64,000 nucleotides of DNA. Origin: JAJCYL01 sp963664285 (GTDB taxonomy: Bacteria; Bacteroidota; Bacteroidia; Cytophagales; Cyclobacteriaceae). The notes under the pieces are model-generated. The model saw only the letters and a program-made list of their open reading frames with translations. It was not told where the DNA came from and ran no database searches. Where the stretch lies: the NCBI GenBank assembly GCA_963664285.2, contig CAXXNX010000047.1:186001-250000 (forward strand). Reading direction: 5' to 3'. Shown piece after piece: positions 30,045-37,334 of this stretch (the first letter of the stretch is position 1; the number at the start of each line of letters is the position of its first letter). The position numbers and the translations under genes were made by a program.

Positions 30045-31072
30045 CTAAGTTTCTCTGAGTATGAGGTTTTTCTGGAAGAGCTTGCCTCTGCATGCCCATC
30101 AACGGCCTTAGGACTTAATATGCACTGCATAATTCTTGCTTCAATGGCTACCCTGCCCATTGACTCTTTTGCCAATAAGCAAAAAACTACCATTCTTCCA
30201 TTTATGGAATTCGTGTATAGTGAAGTAATTGATAAAAAAAAAGTTTTTGCTTCTGCTACAACAGAACCTAAAATCGGAGCCAGATACTCTAAAACCAAAA
30301 CCACGTATGAGTCGACCAGTCGTGGTTATATCATAAACGGCACAAAATCATTTGTGTCAATGGCAGAATACGCTGATTACTATTCCATAATAGCAAATAA
30401 ATTGCTTAAAAATGGCGAACCTCAGAAGGAACACACACTATCATTTTTTATAGTTCCGAAAAATTCCCCGGGTTTATCAATTGAAAAAAACTGGGATACA
30501 CTTGGGTTGCGGGGCACACAAAGTCAAATGGTCCACTTTAAAGACACTCCAATTCCTCAACAATATGTATTCATGGGAATGACAGGGTTTGCACTCTCCA
30601 GTGTTTTTAAATCACCTAACTGGATTATTGGTGGTTATATGGGAGCATATTTGGGAATAATGAAAGCAGCATTGGAAACTACGATCGTGTTCATAAAAAA
30701 TAGAACAAAGACGGAGTCAGGGCTGGGAAGGTCACCACTTATACAAGCAAGACTTTCAGACATGTATACATTATATCAACAAACTAAACTAGCTATTGAA
30801 CATTGTGCTAGATTAGTTGATAAAGATCCGCTGGACCTAGCTACTCATCGATCTGTTTATCATGCAAAATTTGTAGTTGGTGAAAATGCCGCGGCGCTAA
30901 CATCACTGGCTATTAAAACATGTGGCGGCGCAGTGCAATCCAAAAATCACTCGATCTGGAGAGATATTATCGAGACGCAAGATGTGCGTCACTGATGCCT
31001 GCCGTAAGCGACGTTTGCCAACTCTATATAGGCAGAAGTCTTTTAGACCTTCCAACCACAGATCTTTGGTAA
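30045..31072 (+). pseudogene. Acyl-CoA dehydrogenase family flavoprotein, truncated and frameshifted
   Basis: The coding sequence enters from the IS flank as FSEYEVFLEELASACPSTAL and continues through LRGTQSQMVHF and a flavin-binding C-terminal helical part to KTCGGAVQSKN. Near 30955 the frame shifts to YYRDARCASLMPAVSDVC and ends at 31072. The N-terminal domain is missing. Beside an A domain and free carrier protein elsewhere in the locus, it may have been a carrier-bound aminoacyl (for example prolyl) dehydrogenase, as PigA or RedW. A general fatty acyl-CoA dehydrogenase is the alternative. It lies 13 bp upstream of the FkbM gene. Confidence 0.75.
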
Positions 31073-31085
31073 CTATCTCAGGTTT

Positions 31086-31946
31086 ATGTTGAGCATCTTT
31101 CATGTACTAAAAAGTATAATTCGTTTTATATTTCTGGCAAAGAGAAATGATTACCCCTTAAAGGATAAATTTGAAATAATCAAAATTCTCAGTTCCATAT
31201 ACATAAAGGACTGGTTAACCAGAAAAAATCAAGAGATAAGTCAAAAAATATTTGGGTACAAAATAACGGCTTATGATTACAGAACATTGTATGGTCTTTT
31301 CATAGAAATATTCCTGTCAGAGGTTTATTATTTCGAATCAAATAAGCCTGATCCAAAAATTATCGATTGTGGAGCAAACATTGGAATGTCTATAATATAT
31401 TTTAAGAAACTTTATCCCGACTGTACAATAATAGCATTCGAGCCCAATCCGGATGCTTTTACTTTGTTAGAAAAAAACGTCAGACAAAATGGTTTGGTAA
31501 ATGTTGAACTGAATAACATTGGCTTATCCAATAATTCAGGCGAAGCAGAATTCTTCTTAGGTAATCAAAAGGGAAGTATCAGGGCTTCGATCTTAAAAGC
31601 AAAAAGTGGAGGAGAAAACAGCATTCTTGTAAATTTTCAAAAATTATCGAGTTTTATTACCCGCAATGCAAAATTTGATTTGATAAAAATGGATATTGAA
31701 GGTGCGGAAAATCAGGTGATTGAAGATTTAGTTTCAGAAAATAGAATAAGAAATTCCGAAAGATACATTATAGAATATCATCACAAGGTAGGGATCCAAA
31801 AATCAAGGTTATCAGCTTTAATAAAAGCTTTTGAAAATTGTGATTTTGAATATAACGTGAAAGCAAATTTTAATAAATCTGGGGTTACCCAGGATATTTT
31901 ACTCAACATTTATTTAGATGAAAATACCGTCAATAAAGATGTTTGA
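31086..31946 (+). CDS. FkbM-family methyltransferase
   Basis: A 286-residue SAM-dependent methyltransferase. SAM motif IIDCGANIGMSIIYF is at ~96-110, followed by IIAFEPNPDAF and DLIKMDIEGAENQVI, the FkbM hallmark block. FkbM proteins O-methylate sugars or natural products. Being next to an NRPS locus it could tailor the peptide, but glycan methylation is equally possible. The frame is intact. Confidence 0.85.
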   Translation: MLSIFHVLKSIIRFIFLAKRNDYPLKDKFEIIKILSSIYIKDWLTRKNQEISQKIFGYKITAYDYRTLYGLFIEIFLSEVYYFESNKPDPKIIDCGANIGMSIIYFKKLYPDCTIIAFEPNPDAFTLLEKNVRQNGLVNVELNNIGLSNNSGEAEFFLGNQKGSIRASILKAKSGGENSILVNFQKLSSFITRNAKFDLIKMDIEGAENQVIEDLVSENRIRNSERYIIEYHHKVGIQKSRLSALIKAFENCDFEYNVKANFNKSGVTQDILLNIYLDENTVNKDV

Positions 31947-31987
31947 ATTCAATAAACCTGCCCTTACACTATCCATGATGCCGGGAT

Positions 31988-32004
31988 CGGTGATGACATC
32001 ACCG
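31988..32004. terminator. Hairpin between convergent genes
   Basis: CGGTGAT-gac-ATCACCG is a 7-bp stem in the gap between FkbM and the PPTase stop. It is possibly a bidirectional terminator, though T-runs are weak. Confidence 0.35.
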
Positions 32005-32085
32005 GTCATTCTTCATTGCTCCTGATTTGAAGGAATTTTAAACTGTCATTGGTTTATACTCCAGTCACGATAGCGAATTGATTTT

Positions 32086-32748
32086 TCATGTGTTCTTATA
32101 TGCAAGGGCACCAAAAAAGTCTTTGCGGACATTAAGGTTATTAATTGTCCACATCGGAACGTTATCACTTGAGTCACGTATTTCAATCAGTGCTTCCTGT
32201 TCATTTGGCTTTAAGCTTACTTCAAACTGGTTCAACGGAAAACTCAATCCATCCCCATTTGCTTTTATAAAGGCCTCTTTACGGGTCCAGCATCTGTAAA
32301 ATGATTGACGCAAATCAATGCCTTCTTTTTTTCTGAGTGAAGCAACCTCACCGGGTGCAAAAAAATGGTCGGCTACCTGCATATAATCAATGCCATCTTT
32401 GATGAGTTCCATATCTATCCCGAGGGGCGTTTCCCGGCTGAAGGCAAAGATCACCTGGTCCTTTGAATGGGTGAGATTGAAATACAGTGGTTGATCGATC
32501 ACAAATGGTTTTCCGAATGCGCCATAGGCAAATTGGACTTTCCGGGGCTCATAATTTAAATAGTCACCAATGAGTGATCGTAAAATTCCCCTTCTTGCTA
32601 TGAAATGATCTCGATCTTTATTGAAGCGATAATTACCGGCTCGATTAACTTCGTCGGGTGCCAACATGGCGAAGCATGTTTTAAGAAATACTGAATCAAC
32701 ATTCATATCTGCACCCCAAACGTCAACAATACTATCTTTCAATTCCAT
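32086..32748 (-). CDS. 4'-phosphopantetheinyl transferase (Sfp type)
   Basis: 220 residues. Family motifs are GIDMELI (metal-binding Asp/Glu) and WTRKEAFIKANGDGL. The enzyme moves phosphopantetheine from CoA to the Ser of carrier domains, activating the NRPS of this locus. It starts 10 bp after the methyltransferase stop and is the last gene of the minus-strand operon. A frameshifted paralogue lies at 54543-55318. Confidence 0.93.
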   Translation of the reverse strand: MELKDSIVDVWGADMNVDSVFLKTCFAMLAPDEVNRAGNYRFNKDRDHFIARRGILRSLIGDYLNYEPRKVQFAYGAFGKPFVIDQPLYFNLTHSKDQVIFAFSRETPLGIDMELIKDGIDYMQVADHFFAPGEVASLRKKEGIDLRQSFYRCWTRKEAFIKANGDGLSFPLNQFEVSLKPNEQEALIEIRDSSDNVPMWTINNLNVRKDFFGALAYKNT

Positions 32749-32758
32749 TCGGAATTTT

Positions 32759-33544
32759 CTATTTAACCGCAGTAACTACAACCATGGAATCCGCCCACCA
32801 CGAATCTTCCACATCATCAGGCATATCAAGCGAAACTAACTTCAACCTAAATGATGAAAAATGCTTTAAGAGTAACCGCTGATGCGACCTGCTCAATGAA
32901 TCAATTTCTAAGGACAGGTAAGTAAACACACCGTTTTCCTTTAAATGAGCCGAGGCATAAGGGAAAAAATGTTCAGAAAAAGTGATGCTTGAATGAACAT
33001 ATTTTATATATTCTTCCTCATTCAAGGGATAGGTATGAAAGAAAACAGAGTTGAAAAGGCCTAAATCACCAATTTTTTCTTGCCAAAGTCCATTGACCAA
33101 CTCAATCTGGCGTTCCGGATATTGTTCAGCCCATTGATCAAACCTTTTAATGACCGACTGATTGCATTCCATTATGGTATGAGATTTTACACCTCTTTGC
33201 TGGATCATTTCTGAAGAAATTCCCCTACCAAAACCAATTTCAAGAAGATCCCTATCCGATTTAGCCACTTCGTCAACCATGGCCTGCATAACCGGTATAT
33301 GCCAATCTTCCATGATTTCATGATCATTTAAATCTGCATCGGTACGTTCTTTCAATTGCCAGCTATCAGTTCCCTCAACAAAATTTTTTGATGAAGTGTC
33401 AAGTGAGTACAGGTTATCGGCGAATTCCTTGATGGCCTTATTCAACAGCATATTCCGCTGCACTTCCCTGGGTGGGCATATGAAGTTCGGGTCTTTGAGT
33501 TCAATATTTATTTCAAACTCCTTAGATCGATTCAGTTTCCGCAT
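32759..33544 (-). CDS. GAMT-like SAM-dependent methyltransferase
   Basis: 261 residues. SAM motif I is LLEIGFGRG (residues ~102-110). HTIMECNQSV, the GLWQE block, FFHTYPLNEEE and NGVFTYLSLE parallel guanidinoacetate N-methyltransferase (LEVGFGMAI, IIECND, GLWEDV, YDTYPLSEE, GGVLTYCNL). An EDWHIPVMQ segment matches the family's E-x-W-x-x-P-x-M entry. It may methylate a guanidine- or amidine-type nitrogen in the peptide (inference). Its start overlaps the thioesterase end by 23 bp, indicating tight coupling. A degraded paralogue is at 53976-54531. Confidence 0.82.
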   Translation of the reverse strand: MRKLNRSKEFEINIELKDPNFICPPREVQRNMLLNKAIKEFADNLYSLDTSSKNFVEGTDSWQLKERTDADLNDHEIMEDWHIPVMQAMVDEVAKSDRDLLEIGFGRGISSEMIQQRGVKSHTIMECNQSVIKRFDQWAEQYPERQIELVNGLWQEKIGDLGLFNSVFFHTYPLNEEEYIKYVHSSITFSEHFFPYASAHLKENGVFTYLSLEIDSLSRSHQRLLLKHFSSFRLKLVSLDMPDDVEDSWWADSMVVVTAVK

Positions 33545-33870
33545 ACGATAATTTTAAATTGTCCAGATTTTTTTGAATAGTATAGGCAACATCTGAAATA
33601 AATGGTTCGTGTAACATAGAAGCATGTCGTGCATCGATTACTACCTCTTCAACTACATTGCCAAGTAATGAGCTCCAGTCATAGACAGGGTATCTAAACT
33701 GATCCGACGGACTAGATACAAGAACAGCTTTAATGGAAGACTTTTCGAAAGTATAACTCTCCAATAAACCTTGTAACAAACGGGTATTTTTAAAAACCTC
33801 TTCCATCTCACCTTCATCCTGATCTTTGCTCACTTTGATCTTTATCTTTTTTGCCTCAATTCTCTTAATT

Positions 33871-35895
33871 AGTGTCTCTAAGAAAACAGCGAGTTTTAGG
33901 TCGTATTAAAATATTGCTTAAAATGGAACAATGAAAAAATCACTCACCTTGCTGACTAATAAAGGGTGACTTTGCTTTTATTCATTGTTTTTGATGGTTT
34001 TTGATAAAAATAGCCGGGTTTTAGCCTGGCCAGGACGCACTTCTGCCAGTGCCTAATCCTTATTAAACAGCTAAAAGGTGATTAAGCTGCTTGTTTCTGG
34101 CAATTGGCTTGCTGCTGGGCGGCCAGACGGTCAGCCTGGAGTTTACGCCCGATCTTGTGAAGGTTGTAGGCAGTAATGGCCAACCCGATGTAGCTATTGA
34201 AAGTTTTGCGGGTACGGTTCGGGCATCGGTCCAATCCCCGGTGTTCCAGCTCATTAATGTTGGATTCGATAGCAGAATGCTTGTTTTTCAACCTTTTGAA
34301 GGCTGGCGCTGATTCGATGGCTTTTTCTTCTTTGTTTAACCTACCCTTTTTAGGCATGATCACTTCTGGGATGAAGGTTTGCAGAGTTGCTTTATCCTCT
34401 TTATCGGAAAACCCCTTGTCGGCGCTCAGGCTTTGGATGGGGTATTTCTCAGCGATACGCCGGGCAATTGATAGGGTAAGTTGGTTGTCGGTTTGTTTTT
34501 CAGCTATTTGCCAGTCTATGAGTAAATGGTATTGATCCGAAGTGATGGCCAGATTCTTACCGATCTCCACATTGGGGTGCAGTTTGCCTTTTTTGATCAT
34601 TTCGGCATAAGGTTGAAAGATGGAAAAGACTTTTTCGGCATGGGGAATGGTCTCTGCTCTGATCAACCGCCTGTCGAGCAACTCGATGTGCTTTTCCAAC
34701 ATCTCAAGATAATAGGTCAATGCCATCAGGGCTGCGAACTCCTCGATAGAGTTTCCCTGATGTTTTTCCAACATTTGGCCCACTTTCTTGCTCAAAGCAC
34801 GGGCTTTAGTCAGATAGGAAGTGGCAGCCTGCTCTACCCGCTCCTCTTTGTTTTTTCCTCCTGAGCCGGTGGTCCTGCCCACACTGCGCATCAGCCTTTT
34901 GAGGGATCTGCGCCAATCCCCGGACTTACGCCAGCCAGTAAAATACCTTTTTGAGACCAATAAATCAGCTACATCTATACACTTTCTGGCACTGTCCCAT
35001 AGCAGGTTGTAGTCGGTAGGAAAGTGGGTGTCGGTTTCTACCACGAAACTATCGGTCTTGCAACGCAAGGCAACTTCCTCCCCTCCGGTTTTTCCTTTTT
35101 TTTTAAACACCTGGTGACCTGCTGCTACGATTACATCATTGATGCCGATGAGCAGTTCATCGTCCAGCAAGGTCACATTGTCATAAATGTTCTGGTACTT
35201 ATACTGTTTGCCCACAGAGTAGTCGGTAGGTAGCACCCCCATAATGCCCCGTACCAACGTGTCGTAATTGGAGATATGGTGTAACTCATCGTAAGAGATG
35301 TTCATGCACAGGCGCACCTGGGCCAATACGAAGACCTCCCACAGACTCATACCCTCACGGCCCGTCTTTTTCTTTCCCTCAATGAGTTTGGAAGAAAGTA
35401 ATTCAAAAATACGCTGGTTCCATTCAGGTTGGACATAGATATATTGAAGGGCGGCTGCCAGGGCAGCTAAGTGGCTTTTAGTTTTCACCGGAGCCTCTAC
35501 TTGCTCGATGGGTGTGCATCTCAGGGTAAGTTGGGGCTGGAAGGATTTCCTCATGGTTTGTATTTATATCAGTTATATGCAATATAATGATTAATCCTGA
35601 TAAACCAACCGAAAAAATCGTTTCTTTTCTACACTGAATGAACAAAAAAAGGACAGGGATTTTACTCCCCGACAGACCAAAAAGCCTGCGAATCTCAAAG
35701 TGAATTCTTTGGGGGTTTTGAATGGAAAACCTTCAAATGGCCAATTAACAGGCTACAACGCAACTGTTCTTGATAATATTTGTGAATTTGATAATTCTAC
35801 TGAATCAGATTCGAGAATAATTCAGCGCTGATTTGATGGAAAAAATACGAATATGATGGATAATCAGCATATTAGCCTGTTTTCATACAGACACT
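33871..35895 (-). mobile_element. ISNCY-family insertion sequence, complete
   Basis: 2025 bp with terminal repeats AGTGTCTCTAAGAAAACAG / AGTGTCTGTATGAAAACAG (17 of 19) and a 4-bp AATT duplication (33867-33870, 35896-35899). It is inserted in the thioesterase gene. Confidence 0.9.
34082..35554 (-). CDS. ISNCY-family transposase
   Basis: 490 residues starting MRKSFQPQLTLRCTPIEQ. Candidate DDE residues lie in ETDTHFPTDYNLLWD, SADKGFSDKED and IESNINELEHRGLDRC. The C-terminus is a basic Gln-rich tail. The frame is intact. About 340 bp of non-coding DNA separate its start from the element end. The family name is from memory of similar unclassified (ISDol1-like) transposases. Confidence 0.82.
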   Translation of the reverse strand: MRKSFQPQLTLRCTPIEQVEAPVKTKSHLAALAAALQYIYVQPEWNQRIFELLSSKLIEGKKKTGREGMSLWEVFVLAQVRLCMNISYDELHHISNYDTLVRGIMGVLPTDYSVGKQYKYQNIYDNVTLLDDELLIGINDVIVAAGHQVFKKKGKTGGEEVALRCKTDSFVVETDTHFPTDYNLLWDSARKCIDVADLLVSKRYFTGWRKSGDWRRSLKRLMRSVGRTTGSGGKNKEERVEQAATSYLTKARALSKKVGQMLEKHQGNSIEEFAALMALTYYLEMLEKHIELLDRRLIRAETIPHAEKVFSIFQPYAEMIKKGKLHPNVEIGKNLAITSDQYHLLIDWQIAEKQTDNQLTLSIARRIAEKYPIQSLSADKGFSDKEDKATLQTFIPEVIMPKKGRLNKEEKAIESAPAFKRLKNKHSAIESNINELEHRGLDRCPNRTRKTFNSYIGLAITAYNLHKIGRKLQADRLAAQQQANCQKQAA

Positions 35896-36196
35896 AATTA
35901 GCTTATTAAAGCTCTCAATAGGGCTCAAGAACTTCTTCATTAAGTATTTGATTTTTGCATCTATGGGAGTCTTAAATGAGTGGTTCTTTGAGGAAAAAAC
36001 CGGAGGTCCAATCATACAAAGTGCAGCCACACAATTTTGGTGATTTAATTGTTGAATAACCTCATAGGCTATTATGTTACTTATGGACCACCCGAGAATG
36101 AAATACGGCCCATCGGGTTGTATTTTTCTTATTTCATTCACACATAGTTCTGCTAATTGATATATATTATCGGGTAATTCAGTCCGAAGCAGTTCT

Positions 36197-36498
36197 GGAC
36201 TAATGGATAGAATTCCATAAACAGGCTGATCATCACTTAAATTCCTCGCTAAATCATCATATACAGTTTCAAAAAAATATGCGCTATGGATACAGTATAA
36301 TGGTACTTTGGAGCCGGCTGTTCTGATCGGGATGGTTCGTTTCAGATGGACTAATGGATAGAATTCCATAAACAGGCTGATCATCACTTAAATTCCTCGC
36401 TAAATCATCATATACAGTTTCAAAAAAATATGCGCTATGGATACAGTATAATGGTACTTTGGAGCCGGCTGTTCTGATCGGGATGGTTCGTTTCAGAT
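36197..36498. repeat. 151-bp perfect tandem duplication
   Basis: 36197-36347 and 36348-36498 are identical by eye. The unit length is not a multiple of three, so it breaks the thioesterase frame. Confidence 0.92.
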
Positions 36499-36695
36499 CG
36501 AATTGGGATTGGACCTCCAAGTGTTGCGCTATGCATTCAATGGTTGGCTCGTCCAATTCATCAGCTTTAAACGATTTGTCGTAACTGACACCTACTTCCT
36601 TCAGCATGGCAAGGTACTGATCATATTCGCCTCCTCTCCCGAAAAAGTTGTCACGGACACCAATTAGTCGTACTCTTAGATACTTCTCCCAAATC

Positions 36696-37301
36696 TTAAT
36701 CAATTACCAACTCAAAAGAATTTCTTGGCCTTAGATAATGCGATTCGTTAAGTGATTCGACTAATTCTGCGATGGATTGGAATCTAAAAAACTGGCTGGG
36801 TGTGAAATGGATACCCACTTGCCGGCACCTTGAGATTATAGCTATGCTTAAAAGAGAATCTCCGCCTATTTCGAAAAAATTGTCGTTAGTACCAATGGGA
36901 CTGAAATTCAAAACTTCTTCCCAAATTGTTACTATCTTTTTCTCTGTCTCATTTTTTGGTGAAGAATAATTAGCATCCGAAACATCGGATTCAATTGGCG
37001 ATGACAATGCATCTACGTCAATCTTTCCATTAGGTAATTGTGGTAATCTTTCTATTTGAGTAATTACCGAAGGAATCATATAGTTCGGCAATTTGCTTTT
37101 TAGATATTTTCTTAAATCCTCCTGGTCAATTTCTCTTTCACCAACCAGATAAGCGATAATTTTATGATGTCCGTCCTTATTTGAATGACCAGCCCTTCCG
37201 TTCCCGGACTCCATCGCAATTCGGATACCCAATAATTCTCGCTCTTTGTGCGACATTCGGCCTATCCTCTCTTTAAAATTTGATCGATCTTCGATGTTCA
37301 T
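36696..37301 (-). CDS. NRPS adenylation C-terminal subdomain plus carrier domain
   Basis: 201 residues. An N-terminal linker (NFKERIGRMSHKERELL) is followed by the end of an adenylation domain (KIIAYLVGE, LPNYMIPS, A10 motif LPNGKIDVDAL), then a carrier domain with DNFFEIGGDSLLSI (Ser is the phosphopantetheine site). It completes the A domain of the gene 33 bp upstream, so that A domain is encoded by two frames. Whether the split is natural or a disrupted single gene is open. Its end overlaps the next, thioesterase-containing, frame. Confidence 0.85.
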   Translation of the reverse strand: MNIEDRSNFKERIGRMSHKERELLGIRIAMESGNGRAGHSNKDGHHKIIAYLVGEREIDQEDLRKYLKSKLPNYMIPSVITQIERLPQLPNGKIDVDALSSPIESDVSDANYSSPKNETEKKIVTIWEEVLNFSPIGTNDNFFEIGGDSLLSIAIISRCRQVGIHFTPSQFFRFQSIAELVESLNESHYLRPRNSFELVID

Positions 37302-37334
37302 TCTAATAGCTTAACCTTTGCTTTTGATCTCTCC

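Larger units (their letters stand above)
33522..36703 (-). pseudogene. Carrier-like domain plus NRPS thioesterase, broken by ISNCY and a tandem duplication
   Basis: It begins near 36703 directly after the previous stop (TTG start or a frameshifted continuation). First comes a carrier-like domain (VRDNFFGRGGEYDQYLAML) in which the phosphopantetheine Ser position is not Ser. Next is an alpha/beta-hydrolase thioesterase: VPLYCIHSAYFF, nucleophile region ILGWSISN (G-x-S-x-N instead of G-x-S-x-G), then after ISNCY the DARHASMLHEP catalytic His. A 151-bp duplication (36197-36498) shifts the frame. Across ISNCY the frame rejoins exactly (SFNKLI/KRIEAKK). It would have released the peptide. Confidence 0.85.

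Noticed and set aside
35600..35635. GTTTCTTTTCTACACT as the right end of ISNCY
   Set aside because: The match to the left end is poor; the terminus at 35895 matches 17 of 19 bases and gives an AATT duplication plus perfect rejoining of the host gene.
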